57,766 nt of DNA from Candidatus Trichorickettsia mobilis (GCF_034366785.1 NZ_CP112933.1:1-57766); one strand, 5' to 3'. Shown: positions 40,376 through 49,373, numbered from the stretch's first letter. Program-made: numbers and translations. The notes: generated by a model not told the origin, from the sequence alone.

Positions 40376-40531
40376 ATGAAAACACTAATGTTAATAATAA
40401 CCCAAGGAGTGCTTACATTAGCTGCCACATGGTTTATTGTGATGCACATTGAAAAACATTCAACCCATCCGATACACGGCAATTTTGTGGAAACAAGTTA
40501 TAAATGTCAACCTTGGGATAGTTGCAGGTAA
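40376..40531 (+). CDS. Small exported or membrane peptide (51 aa)
   Basis: ATG at 40376, TAA at 40529. Hydrophobic N-terminus (LMLIITQGVLTLAATWFIVM) then a short tail with two cysteines (KCQPWDSC) that could form a disulfide in the periplasm. Ends three bases before the polytopic membrane protein gene. Function unknown. Confidence 0.45.
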   Translation: MKTLMLIITQGVLTLAATWFIVMHIEKHSTHPIHGNFVETSYKCQPWDSCR

Positions 40532-40534
40532 ATC

Positions 40535-41890
40535 ATGAAAAGAATAGAAGAACCTAAATTACCTCCTGAACTTGTTAATTGGAGATTACAAAGAATTGCC
40601 GAATATTATTGCAATAGAAAAGAGCAGGAAGAAAAAGGGAATATTGAAGAAACAAAAGGTGAAATCATAGATATAATTAATATTACGCATGAAAACAATG
40701 AGAAATTGGAAGTTAAATATAATTCTAATTTTACTTATGAAGATTATGCTAAGAAAAACAATATACATGTAGAGATAACACTTTCTTCCGATTTTGATTC
40801 AAGCAGTAGTATTGACATACAACAAGCAAGAAAAGAAATTAGACCTAACTTGTCTAAAATCAATGAAGCTGAGGAATCAAAAGAATTCGAGGAATTCAGA
40901 GCATCGTTGCTTGATAAATCAGCTGTAGAACAAGAGCAAATTGTTAATAGCGGTGATAGTAAGTGTAAGAAGCTATTAAAAATAGGAGCAAGTACTGCTT
41001 TAGGTGTTGGTACGGGCCTTGCTATGATGCCTATTTTTAATGACGGCATTTGGGAATTAGAGAATTTTGATATACATATTCACGAATACGAAACGGCTTT
41101 TATTTTATCTACCATAAATACTTTGGCCGTAACTAGTGCATACAGCATATTCACAATTTATAAATTTCTTACCGAGAATAAAGACAATCTGCACGAATTA
41201 GGTAATTTACAAAAGAGAGCATTACAAGGAGCGGCAATCGCATTGGCGACACAACCCGCTATGTTATTATGGAAAGTAGAGCTTGATGATGAGAAAGTTG
41301 TGGATGCACAGGGATTTAATGAGTTTATAGCTTGGGCAGCCGCAACCACGATTCCATTGTTGATTTACAAAATTATTGAAAATTACGAGTCTTTGCATAA
41401 GACTGTAGATAACATGAAATATCGTCATATTGACCTTGATAGTATCGGCAGCAAATTGTTTACTTATGCTACTGCTTTTTTCGGTGGGGTAGGTAGATTT
41501 GTTTCTTATTCGGCTCTTACTAAAGGAATAATGCAAGAAATAGGTTTTAGTGAAGAAACTTCAACTATAACTGGTGCTCTTTTAGGCGGAGTAATAGCAT
41601 CATCAATACAAGGAATGGTTGAACATGGAGCATTCCAGTCTTTGTTTGAAAAGAATATAAGCAAACCGAGTACAAAGGATGTTGCAAGAGCTGCATTTTC
41701 TACTCTAGAAGGGGCATGGTTTGCTTTACCTTCCGTTGCTATTGGATTAAATGCTACTCAAAGTTGGAATCCATTAATTAGAGGAGCAATATTTGCCCCT
41801 CAGTTCTTATCTAGAACAGTTGCAGAAGCTAGTAGTATGTATAATGCTTTAAAACCTAGGCAAGAGCATAATGTGAATCAAGTTGTTTAA
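40535..41890 (+). CDS. Polytopic membrane protein of unknown function
   Basis: 451 aa. N-terminal ~145 residues are soluble, charged and coil-forming. Then about seven hydrophobic segments: KIGASTALGVGTGLAMM (~150), FILSTINTLAVTSAYSIF (~190), AIALATQPAMLL (~235), IAWAAATTIPLLIYK (~265), FTYATAFFGGVGRF (~310), ITGALLGGVIASSIQG (~345), WFALPSVAIGL (~395). I recognise no family. It lies in the accessory island between fibres and head genes. Superinfection exclusion or manipulation of the host envelope are guesses. Confidence 0.6.
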   Translation: MKRIEEPKLPPELVNWRLQRIAEYYCNRKEQEEKGNIEETKGEIIDIINITHENNEKLEVKYNSNFTYEDYAKKNNIHVEITLSSDFDSSSSIDIQQARKEIRPNLSKINEAEESKEFEEFRASLLDKSAVEQEQIVNSGDSKCKKLLKIGASTALGVGTGLAMMPIFNDGIWELENFDIHIHEYETAFILSTINTLAVTSAYSIFTIYKFLTENKDNLHELGNLQKRALQGAAIALATQPAMLLWKVELDDEKVVDAQGFNEFIAWAAATTIPLLIYKIIENYESLHKTVDNMKYRHIDLDSIGSKLFTYATAFFGGVGRFVSYSALTKGIMQEIGFSEETSTITGALLGGVIASSIQGMVEHGAFQSLFEKNISKPSTKDVARAAFSTLEGAWFALPSVAIGLNATQSWNPLIRGAIFAPQFLSRTVAEASSMYNALKPRQEHNVNQVV

Positions 41891-41910
41891 TTAAAATTAG
41901 GATAAAAAAA

Positions 41911-42120
41911 ATGACTAATGAAGTAGAAAAAGAAGCAATTAACTCTCTAAATATAGCGCAGAATATAGTTAGGTATGCACAAGCTTTAAATGCTGATGCA
42001 ACGATATATTGGGGAACTACAGATCAGAATTTAGCGAACACGGAACGAAAAGCCATACTTGTTTCTGATCTTAAAATACTTAAGTCTCAGATAGAGATAA
42101 TAGACAGGTTGTTAATTTAA
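41911..42120 (+). CDS. Hypothetical protein (69 aa)
   Basis: 69 aa, helical (EAINSLNIAQNIVRYAQALN), no membrane segment. Good purine-rich site upstream. Last gene of the island before the head-gene promoter. No family recognised. Confidence 0.5.
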   Translation: MTNEVEKEAINSLNIAQNIVRYAQALNADATIYWGTTDQNLANTERKAILVSDLKILKSQIEIIDRLLI

Positions 42121-42253
42121 CCGTATTTAAGCAATGATTCCATTGTCTTGTAAAAGATAGGGAAATTGCTTCGTTTTCGAGTAACAGCGCCGCATATCTT
42201 GTGTTTTTTTATAAAAATAACTCTATATATTGTGAATTTTTGCTAGTAGAGCA

Positions 42254-42282
42254 TTGATCTTTTCTACAAAAAAATATATAAT
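42254..42282 (+). promoter_or_regulatory. Strong sigma70-type promoter of the head/tail operon
   Basis: TTGATC at 42254-42259, exact 17-base spacer, consensus TATAAT at 42277-42282, 25 bases before the ATG of the MuF-like gene. This gives the long structural operon its own start after the fibre island. Confidence 0.65.
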
Positions 42283-42306
42283 TAATTTGTTTAAAAAATA
42301 TTTAAG

Positions 42307-43134
42307 ATGTCGTTGAAAAGAAAACGAATTAAAAAAAGTATCGCTATACCTTTTTCTATATTTGCAGAGATTGCGTATAAGCGTGATCTACTTGCTTATG
42401 TTAGAGAAGTGAAAGCTTTGGTTGTAAATAACCTCGTTGAAAACCAAGCTTTCATTTCTTCTTATAAATATTCAATCAGAAAAGATGATGTCAGTGACGA
42501 ATTAGAGAACGCACTAAAAACGATAAGTTTTTATGCTTTAAGCAAAGCAAGCGGTTTAATCGGCAGCTTAATCAAGCGGGCAAAGTTCGTAAATCAGTTC
42601 AATAGAAATATCTTTACAAAATTCATTCGATCAGTCCCAGAAAGCAATTCAAATATTACAGATGAAATGAAGCTGTGGGCTATAGAGAACACAAGGCTTA
42701 TTAAAACTATCCCCGAGCGTATGTTGGATAAAGTAGCGGAAATTGTCTACACCTCTGTGAGAAGCGGCGAAAGCTCAAGAAGCTTAACGATTAAATTACG
42801 TGAGGCTTTTGACATTAGTAAAAACAGAGCGAAGATTATTGCTAGAGACCAAATCTCTAAACTAAACGGTAATATAACTAGAGCTAGAAATTTAAGCTTA
42901 GGTATTACCGAATATCAGTGGCTTAGTGCTAGAGACGAAAGAGTAAGACACTCTCACGATGTGTTAGAAGGTAAAATATGCTCTTGGAACGATGCTGAAA
43001 TATATAAAAATGCAGAAATAGATAAAAAGTGGAAGTCTCGCTCTTCTATAGGAGGCGTTAATTTGCATCCAGGTCAAGATATTATGTGTCGTTGTACTAG
43101 CGTTGCGATAATTTCTGCGGAGTTAGCCGCATGA
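42307..43134 (+). CDS. MuF-like head morphogenesis protein
   Basis: 275 aa. The C-terminal 110 residues carry the Phage_Mu_F pattern: ARDQISKLNGNITRARNLSLGI, a W-x-SARDERVRHSHDVLEGK core, and NLHPGQDIMCRCTSVAI with the cysteine-histidine cluster. Minor capsid protein near the portal, perhaps injected with DNA. Overlaps the next gene by four bases. Confidence 0.9.
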   Translation: MSLKRKRIKKSIAIPFSIFAEIAYKRDLLAYVREVKALVVNNLVENQAFISSYKYSIRKDDVSDELENALKTISFYALSKASGLIGSLIKRAKFVNQFNRNIFTKFIRSVPESNSNITDEMKLWAIENTRLIKTIPERMLDKVAEIVYTSVRSGESSRSLTIKLREAFDISKNRAKIIARDQISKLNGNITRARNLSLGITEYQWLSARDERVRHSHDVLEGKICSWNDAEIYKNAEIDKKWKSRSSIGGVNLHPGQDIMCRCTSVAIISAELAA

Positions 43135-44219
43135 GTGAAACGCAGATTAGGTTTGATACTATTCAATTCCCTAAAATGAGCTTTACTCATGAGGGATATT
43201 TACGCGGCAAAGCTGCCGTAACAAGATCAGGCGTATTTGATTATCACGTCAGAAAAGAACTGAGACACCCGGATGAGGTTTTTAAAGAAGATAGTTTAAA
43301 AACTTTAAAAATGATACCGGTCACCGATGATCATCCAAGTGAAATGGTCGATGCTAGCAACGCTTCTCGTTATAACGTTGGTTATACAGGTGAGCATTAC
43401 GATGTTAAGTCTAATGCGGTAATAGTTACTCTAACAATAACTAATCGAGATGTCATTGATAAAATCAAAGCAGGTAAGCATCAAGTTTCGATGGGATATA
43501 CGTGCGATGTAGTCGAAGAGAGAGGTAGATTTGACGGAGTTGATTATAGTCATAAGCAAAAAAACATAGTTTATAATCACCTTGCTATAGTTGATAGAGG
43601 TAGAGCAGGCAGCAACATCAGACTAAGGTTTGATTCTGCACTGATATCAAAAGAAGAAATTAAAAATATAATTACAGAGGAAAAAAATATGTCCGATGAA
43701 AAAAACACGGAAGAATTACAGCTTAAACTTGATACTGCTATAGCACAACAAGTCGCTAAAGACAAAGAGATTGAGCTATTAAGCGATAAAATAAAGCAAG
43801 CTCAACTAAAGATCGATAGTTTAGAAAAGTCAAATATTAAACTAACAGATGAATTGAATGCAGAAAAATCTAAAAGAACGGATGAAATAATAGCGGGAAT
43901 GGTAGTCGAGCGAGTTGATTTACTTGCTAGAGCTGCAGATGTTTTAGAAATTGAAGCATATATTCATCATTCCGATCGAGATATCAGAATTGCGGCAATT
44001 AATGCAAAACAAAAAACTGACGAGGTTTTTAGCGGCGTAGACGATGCGTATATTAAAGGTCGATTCGATGCTTTATTAGGCTCTCAGTCAAAATCAAAAG
44101 TAGATCATAACGTCTTTAAAGTTTTACATAGAAAGCATAATGACTCTGCAAACCCAAGTTCGGGTAGCAATTATTTCGACATGCTATCTGAAGCAAGAAA
44201 AAATATCTCAAAAAGGTAA
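43131..44219 (+). CDS. DUF2213 protein (predicted prohead protease/scaffold)
   Basis: 362 aa. Residues 1-165 have the DUF2213 pattern (EGYLRGKAAVTRSGVFDY, MIPVTDDHPSEMVD, VSMGYTCDV, NHLAIVDRGRAGS), proposed to be a capsid maturation protease. Residues ~187-280 are a coiled coil like a scaffold. An internal ATG at 43689 (M187) is preceded by GAGG at a good distance, so a separate scaffold could be made from the same frame, as with lambda C/Nu3. Confidence 0.85.
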   Translation: MSETQIRFDTIQFPKMSFTHEGYLRGKAAVTRSGVFDYHVRKELRHPDEVFKEDSLKTLKMIPVTDDHPSEMVDASNASRYNVGYTGEHYDVKSNAVIVTLTITNRDVIDKIKAGKHQVSMGYTCDVVEERGRFDGVDYSHKQKNIVYNHLAIVDRGRAGSNIRLRFDSALISKEEIKNIITEEKNMSDEKNTEELQLKLDTAIAQQVAKDKEIELLSDKIKQAQLKIDSLEKSNIKLTDELNAEKSKRTDEIIAGMVVERVDLLARAADVLEIEAYIHHSDRDIRIAAINAKQKTDEVFSGVDDAYIKGRFDALLGSQSKSKVDHNVFKVLHRKHNDSANPSSGSNYFDMLSEARKNISKR

Positions 44220-44225
44220 GATAAT

Positions 44226-44762
44226 ATGCAAAAAACGTTTTCATTATATCCATCACCGCTATGGCTTGGAGAAGTATACGATGATTCTTTAAATCAAATC
44301 GATACTTTTGCGGCCGAAGCGGCTATTAAATTCGGTCAACCCGTAATGCTTGGAGCTTTAACGGATCAAACGATAGTTAACAGTTCTCCAACAAGAGGAG
44401 TGCCTGCTATTACTAGCGTGAAACCTTCTGACGGCACTAATTTCATCGGTATCGCATTAAGATCAGACGTAATTCCTGTAGGATCAACATTAGCCGCAAA
44501 TAACACTGTGGATTATACGACTTTAATAACTCGTACGGATGATACTTATGCGATAAGCTCTCCTTTAAGAGTTATGAGAGTAGGTAGAATCTGTGTCAAC
44601 GTAAACACTGTAACGGCAGCTTCCAATCAAGTGTATTATACTAATACCGGTAATATAGTAGTTAATACTTCGGCTCCTGCCAGTAGCGTGCTTATAGGCA
44701 CTGCGTTATGGACGGTTACTGCTGTTGGTCTTTGCGTAATACAAGTAAACAAATTAATTTAA
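44226..44762 (+). CDS. Putative capsid decoration/cement protein
   Basis: 178 aa, strand-rich and small-residue-rich (FGQPVMLGALTDQTIVN, YAISSPLRVMRVGRICVNV). It lies between the DUF2213 protein and the major capsid protein, the place of structural cement proteins (gp24-like). Assigned mainly by position. Confidence 0.6.
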   Translation: MQKTFSLYPSPLWLGEVYDDSLNQIDTFAAEAAIKFGQPVMLGALTDQTIVNSSPTRGVPAITSVKPSDGTNFIGIALRSDVIPVGSTLAANNTVDYTTLITRTDDTYAISSPLRVMRVGRICVNVNTVTAASNQVYYTNTGNIVVNTSAPASSVLIGTALWTVTAVGLCVIQVNKLI

Positions 44763-44770
44763 GGTTATTT

Positions 44771-45727
44771 ATGAAATCATTTACTATGGATCGTTTGCCT
44801 CCAGAGGACAAATTAGTAAGTCGTGTTGATGCAGGCGAGGTATTGTTTTTTGCAAACGAACTAGCAAGAACTACTCCAAAAGAGCTTGAAGAGATAGTAT
44901 TGCCTCTTACTCTATATAATCTCTTTAATCAAGAAAAAGAAGCAGACAATGCTCTCGAGCATCGTTACACCATGTTTAAATCTAGCGGTGAGTCTAGCGT
45001 TATTGACTTTGCAAACGGAGGTAGTAAAGACGTCGGTTCGGTAAATCTAGGCGGCGTAATGTATTCCTCTCCGATCAGACATGCAGCGGTAAAGATTGAA
45101 TACACGTTATTTGAGCTCGAAAGCCAAGCGATAAGAAATACTATCGAGAGAAAGCGTAGAGAAGCTTTGCGTTCAAATTATAGACGTATAAATGATTGTT
45201 TGTTAAAAGGCGATAGTACACACGGATTGTCCGGTCTTTTAAACAATAAACAAATTGATGCGGCCGCTGCTGTTACTAGCGCAGGTTGGGCTGCGAGAAC
45301 AGGTGATTTAATAGAAGCTGATTTATTTGCCGCTTACAATGCTTCATTAAATAATACCGGTGGCTCTATTAAACCGGACACTCTGTTAATGTCCGCTTCT
45401 ACTTACGACTTAATCTCTACTAAGTCCTATGCTACAACCGGCTTTTCAAATCAAAGCGTATTGCAGACGTTTTTGACTAAAGCTAATACCATAAGACAGG
45501 TAGTCAGGTGTACTGAATTAAACGGTGCATTTTCAGGTAACGCAAATGGGTTTATATTTTTTAACAACTCTCCTGAGTTTGTTTATCAAGTGCTAAGTCA
45601 TCCTTTTAGAATTTTGCCACCGGTTACCGAAAACGGAGGATTAATGTTTAGCTCTTTAGCTTTAAGCGGATACGGCGGGTTAATAGTGTCGCAACCTAAA
45701 ATGTTTGCGCTTAGATACGGTTGCTAA
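44771..45727 (+). CDS. Major capsid protein (DUF2184 family)
   Basis: 318 aa from the ATG at 44771 (AAGGTTATTT upstream); the longer frame from 44708 overlaps the previous gene and starts with an unrelated peptide. DUF2184 pattern: IKIEYTLFELESQAIRN-type region, RREALRSNYRRINDCLLKGDSTHGLSGLLN, and a late LALSGYGGLIVSQP. HK97-fold shell protein. Confidence 0.9.
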   Translation: MKSFTMDRLPPEDKLVSRVDAGEVLFFANELARTTPKELEEIVLPLTLYNLFNQEKEADNALEHRYTMFKSSGESSVIDFANGGSKDVGSVNLGGVMYSSPIRHAAVKIEYTLFELESQAIRNTIERKRREALRSNYRRINDCLLKGDSTHGLSGLLNNKQIDAAAAVTSAGWAARTGDLIEADLFAAYNASLNNTGGSIKPDTLLMSASTYDLISTKSYATTGFSNQSVLQTFLTKANTIRQVVRCTELNGAFSGNANGFIFFNNSPEFVYQVLSHPFRILPPVTENGGLMFSSLALSGYGGLIVSQPKMFALRYGC

Positions 45728-46068
45728 TGGAATTAATAGATATTTTTAAGCTAATTGCCGATGAATTCAAAGATATTGGAGACGATGTTATAAATTCTCA
45801 TCTTGAGTTAGCCGATAGAAGGATAGCTAAGAATATACCGGATTATGTAAGAGAAGAAATGGTGGCTAATCTTGCGGCTCATCGGATAGATATAGCTCTT
45901 CGTAGCAAACAAGCTAGTGGAGCCGTGTCGAGTATTAGCGAGGGTAAATTATCGATAGCTTATAATGTCGTAAAAGCTGAGGATAGTCTTGATACGACTA
46001 AATATGGGGCAGAGTATAAACAACTACTTAAAAGTTGCGTAATTACTCCTATGACTAGAGTTTGTTAG
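45727..46068 (+). CDS. Head-tail connector (DUF4054-like)
   Basis: 113 aa from the ATG at 45727 overlapping the capsid stop. Helical, with ADRRIAKNIPDY, MVANLAAHRIDIAL, then SISEGKLSIAY and TTKYGAEYKQLL, in the order seen in DUF4054 adaptors that sit beneath the portal. Confidence 0.75.
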   Translation: MELIDIFKLIADEFKDIGDDVINSHLELADRRIAKNIPDYVREEMVANLAAHRIDIALRSKQASGAVSSISEGKLSIAYNVVKAEDSLDTTKYGAEYKQLLKSCVITPMTRVC

Positions 46069-46499
46069 TGAAAGATAGCGATAAAGGCTTTAAAAAAATT
46101 ATCGAGAATATTGAGAAGTACTCAAGATTAGAAGCTAAGATTGGAATAGTAGATCCAAATATAGCAGAATATGCATTTTATAACGAAGAGGGTACGGTCG
46201 ATATTCCTAAACGCTCTTTTTTGGCTTCAACTTTTGATGATAACAAAGGGTGGAGCGGTAATATAGAATATGTTCGTAAACTTGTGTTAACAGGAGAAGA
46301 ACCAATACATGCTTTTTCTAAGTTTGTTTGCGAGATTGCAGTAAAAGATATTAAAGAAAAAATATCAAGTAATATACAGCCGCCTAATGCTGAAAGCACT
46401 ATAGCTCGTAAAACAAAAGGTAAAGGCGGCAGAGTTACTACTTTAATTGATACCGGTGCTATGCGTAATGCAGTAACTTTTGAGATTAGTTTAAAGTAA
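46068..46499 (+). CDS. Head-tail joining / virion morphogenesis protein
   Basis: 143 aa from GTG at 46068, overlapping the previous stop. Core IGIVDPNIAEYAFYNEEGT and IPKRSFLASTFD, then LIDTGAMRNAVTFEI at the end. This 'xGxxxIPxRxFL ... DTGxMRNxVT' pattern is typical of HK97 gp10-like/virion morphogenesis proteins of the neck. Confidence 0.8.
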   Translation: MKDSDKGFKKIIENIEKYSRLEAKIGIVDPNIAEYAFYNEEGTVDIPKRSFLASTFDDNKGWSGNIEYVRKLVLTGEEPIHAFSKFVCEIAVKDIKEKISSNIQPPNAESTIARKTKGKGGRVTTLIDTGAMRNAVTFEISLK

Positions 46500-46500
46500 A

Positions 46501-46860
46501 ATGTTCGATGTATTTAGAAGAATTTTAACTGTTGAAAGAGCTGTCGGTCATTTTGATAGTGATGGGCTTTGGATTAATAATCAACCTCAAATATTTACTA
46601 TAAAAGCTAGCGTTCAAGCTACCGACGCAGAAATATTGCAGACTTTACCTGAAGGGTACAGAACAAAAGAAACCTATACTTTGTATACAAATACGTTGTT
46701 AAAAATAGCTGAAGCAGCGGTTCATCTTGCTGATATCGTGATTATAGATAGCGTGAAATTTCAAGCGGTAAAGGTAACGCCGTGGCAAAATATGATGTTT
46801 GCTACAAAACATTATGAAGTAGTGGTAGTCAAAATGGATGATGACAATGTTAATCAGTGA
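46501..46860 (+). CDS. Neck protein of unknown family
   Basis: 119 aa. Strand-rich N-terminus, then FTIKASVQATDAEILQTLPEGYRTKETYTLYT, a pattern common in small head-closure proteins of contractile phages. Overlaps the next gene by 23 bases. Confidence 0.6.
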   Translation: MFDVFRRILTVERAVGHFDSDGLWINNQPQIFTIKASVQATDAEILQTLPEGYRTKETYTLYTNTLLKIAEAAVHLADIVIIDSVKFQAVKVTPWQNMMFATKHYEVVVVKMDDDNVNQ

Positions 46861-47353
46861 AGCTTACAAAAAACTAAGAATATTTTGTTTAAAAGCTTTA
46901 GGTGATGATGTTTTTAATATTATTTCCGCTAATCAACATGCGCCGCGCCCTAAAAAGCCGTTTATCACGATAGATATAGATAATTGTAAAGACGTATCTA
47001 CTTTTAATGAGTTTGTAAATGTTGACGGAGTTAAAATTTTTGAGATACAAAAAACTATTGACGTAACCTTTAATGCTTATACGGACAAGCTGTTCGCCGC
47101 TGAAGATTATTTAACTCAGATATATAACATGTTAGCCACTGAATTAACTTTTGAAGTATTCGGTAGAAGTTTAGCTTATTTACATAAATTACAAGATGTC
47201 AGAGCTGCTTCGGTTACAGTGTCGGACAAGATAGAGAATAGAGCTTTAATGGAGCTAAGATTTAATATTATGCAGACCGCACAGTTTAACACGGGAATTA
47301 TCGAACATGTCGAAATTATCGATAAAATAACTAATTCAAATTATACAATATAG
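46838..47353 (+). CDS. Tail terminator / neck protein (LIC_12616-like)
   Basis: 171 aa; ATGs at 46838, 46841 and 46847 are possible. Alternating helices and strands with RPKKPFITIDIDN, IQKTIDVTFNAYTDKLFAAEDYLTQIY and RAASVTVSDKIENRALMELRFN. The order matches the tail completion proteins found just before the sheath gene in Mu-like and Pam3-like phages. Confidence 0.7.
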   Translation: MMTMLISEAYKKLRIFCLKALGDDVFNIISANQHAPRPKKPFITIDIDNCKDVSTFNEFVNVDGVKIFEIQKTIDVTFNAYTDKLFAAEDYLTQIYNMLATELTFEVFGRSLAYLHKLQDVRAASVTVSDKIENRALMELRFNIMQTAQFNTGIIEHVEIIDKITNSNYTI

Positions 47354-47361
47354 GGGATTAA

Positions 47362-48390
47362 ATGAGTTTGATTGATGAAATTGTTAGTGTGCAGATTACG
47401 CAGGCGGACTTAGGAGTAAATACAGCTTCTTTCGATAAACTGTTGATAATCGGTAATTCTAATAAAGATAAAAATATCAGATTAAAGTATTACGGTAGCA
47501 TAAATGAAGTATCGGTAGATTTTAAAGTAGAAACTCCTGAATATAAAGCTGCAAATTTAGCTTTTTCGCAAATAGTTAAACCTACGCAAATTATGATAGG
47601 ACAAATTTTAGCAGGAGAGAAATATATAGATGCTTATAATGCAATAAAATTACAGGATAATAGTTTCTACGGGGTGGTTATAACTACTAGAATTTCTTCA
47701 GAAATATTATCAATAGCAGAAGCTGTAGAAGCTGATATCAAAATATTCGGCTGTTCTTCAAATGACGAAAACATTATTAAAACAGGTGATCAAACTAGTT
47801 TAGCTTATAAATTATATGCTAAAAAATATAATCGTACTTTTTGTATATATTCTGCTAAAGCAAATAGCGAAGTACCCGAAGCTGCTATTTTAGGTTTGAT
47901 GCTTACCTATAATGCCGGTAGTGCAAACTGGGCGCACAGGCAGATTAAAGGAACTACAGGTGATAGTTTAGACACTACAGCAAGAGCTGCTCTAGATGCC
48001 GTTAATTGCAATAGTATTCTTCAGTTTGCAGGGCGTAATGTACATTTTTGGGGCAAGAGTGTCGGTGGACAGTGGCTTGATATAGTACACGGCACGGACT
48101 GGTTAAAAAGCGCTATACAAGATCGAGTCGCCAGCGTTTTACAATCAGCTTTAAAAGTAGAATATACCGATACAGGAGTAACTATGATTACCACCGCTCT
48201 TAAAGCTTGTTTGTTTGAAGCTGCCGATAATAATTTTTTAGACAAAGATACTATTAAAGTAACCGCTCCTAGAGTGTTGGAAGTGCCTTCTTCTAAAAAA
48301 GCGGCTCGTACTTTGCCTGATGTTTACTTTGAAGCCGTAACATCAGGGGCGATTAATAAAGTTCAAATTCAAGGTGTATTAAGTATATAG
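47362..48390 (+). CDS. Tail sheath protein (DUF3383)
   Basis: 342 aa. DUF3383 layout: MSLIDEIVSVQITQADLGV start, FDKLLIIGNS, YYGSINEVSVDF, KPTQIMIGQIL, and YGVVITTR; a C-terminal part with ALKACLFEAADNNFLDKDTIKVTAP. Contractile sheath of a myovirus tail. Followed directly by the tube gene. Confidence 0.9.
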   Translation: MSLIDEIVSVQITQADLGVNTASFDKLLIIGNSNKDKNIRLKYYGSINEVSVDFKVETPEYKAANLAFSQIVKPTQIMIGQILAGEKYIDAYNAIKLQDNSFYGVVITTRISSEILSIAEAVEADIKIFGCSSNDENIIKTGDQTSLAYKLYAKKYNRTFCIYSAKANSEVPEAAILGLMLTYNAGSANWAHRQIKGTTGDSLDTTARAALDAVNCNSILQFAGRNVHFWGKSVGGQWLDIVHGTDWLKSAIQDRVASVLQSALKVEYTDTGVTMITTALKACLFEAADNNFLDKDTIKVTAPRVLEVPSSKKAARTLPDVYFEAVTSGAINKVQIQGVLSI

Positions 48391-48397
48391 AGGAGTT

Positions 48398-48829
48398 ATG
48401 TCTAAAGAAAAAACGTTTGATCCTAAAAAAATAAATGTCATTGCGGGAACAGTGCCGATTAGGGGATTAGATAGTGATAGTATGTTAAAAATAGAACGTG
48501 ATGTTCCCGAGTTATATCAAGATTATACGGATGCTTACGGCGCGCTCACTAGATTTAAGACTAGTAACAATATGTGTACTGTTACATTGACGTTATCTCA
48601 AGAGTCAAGCGGTAACGATGTATTATCTAATTACATGCAGCTTGATAAACAAGGGGATGCTGGCGGTTTTCCACTTACCGTTCAAGACTTTAACGGCAAA
48701 AGTCTATTTTTTAGCAAGTTTGCTTATATATACAAAGCTCCCACTGTTGAGATGGGTAAAGAAAATAAAACCAGAGAATGGGTGTTGAAAGCTAATGACA
48801 TGGATATGTATATCGGAGGTATTCAATGA
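48398..48829 (+). CDS. Tail tube protein (DUF3277)
   Basis: 143 aa. DUF3277 pattern: FDPKKINVIAGTVPIRGLDS, ALTRFKTSNNMCTVTLTLSQESSGNDVLSNY and GGFPLTVQDFNGKS. Stacks as hexameric rings inside the sheath. Overlaps the next gene by four bases. Confidence 0.9.
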   Translation: MSKEKTFDPKKINVIAGTVPIRGLDSDSMLKIERDVPELYQDYTDAYGALTRFKTSNNMCTVTLTLSQESSGNDVLSNYMQLDKQGDAGGFPLTVQDFNGKSLFFSKFAYIYKAPTVEMGKENKTREWVLKANDMDMYIGGIQ

Positions 48830-49206
48830 AAGAATACGTAAAGAAAATAAACGATAGTACATATACGGTAACTTCTTTTACCGCTATGCACGGTCTTAAA
48901 ATAGCTCAGAAGCTAACTAAGATAATCTCAGCTATTGAAGTGAGAGATCAAGGTATAAACTTTTCTTCCGCCGTTGATAAGTTGATTGATCTTGATAGCG
49001 ATCTATCTCTAACTCTTGAATTATTAAGTCAAGCTCTAGCTGACGGCGTAGTTATTGAACGTGAGAACTTTAATAAAATTTTTGACGATAAATTAGGTGA
49101 GTTACTAGAGTTGCTTATATTTATAGTAGAAGTAAACTTTAAGGATTTTTTTTATACGGCTCAAGCGCAAGGGAGCAAAATAACTCAAGCACAAGTAGCG
49201 GCTTAA
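48826..49206 (+). CDS. Tail assembly chaperone, short form (G-like)
   Basis: 126 aa. N-terminal NDSTYTVTSFTAMHGLKIAQKLTKI strand-helix pattern as in phage tail chaperones preceding a tape measure. Near its 3' end a run of eight T lies in the phase GAT TTT TTT TAT. Zero-frame readthrough gives this product; slipping -1 gives the long form. Confidence 0.75.
   Translation: MKEYVKKINDSTYTVTSFTAMHGLKIAQKLTKIISAIEVRDQGINFSSAVDKLIDLDSDLSLTLELLSQALADGVVIERENFNKIFDDKLGELLELLIFIVEVNFKDFFYTAQAQGSKITQAQVAA
49146..49152 (+). other. -1 slippery heptamer T TTT TTT of the tail chaperone
   Basis: The zero-frame codons GAT TTT TTT can re-pair after a one-base slip, and the next codon is then TTA in the -1 frame. 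The -1 frame is open to 49373 and encodes a plausible second chaperone domain. P2 E/E' and lambda G/GT use the same strategy. Confidence 0.8.
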
Positions 49207-49373
49207 ATACTAAGTTTGCCGAGCATGAGTTAGCCGACTTGTTCTTATGGCGAGGCGTTATGTCCGGTAAAGTTACTTACAGTGAGCTTTGTGCTTGTAT
49301 AAGTTTAAGCGAGCTTTGTACTTTATATAAATTGCTTGATTTACAGGCAGAATTTGAGAAACAAAAATTATAA
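49152..49373 (+). CDS. Tail assembly chaperone, -1 frameshift extension (T-like)
   Basis: 73 codons plus stop in the -1 frame. After a serine-rich linker comes KFAEHELADLFLWRGVMSG and then SLSELCTLYKLLDLQAEFEK, very like the T part of chaperones in contractile phages. It has no own start codon with a ribosome site. The joined GT protein (48826-49152 with 49152-49373) would be about 182 aa and guide tape measure folding and tube assembly. Confidence 0.78.
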   Translation, partial: LYGSSAREQNNSSTSSGLNTKFAEHELADLFLWRGVMSGKVTYSELCACISLSELCTLYKLLDLQAEFEKQKL

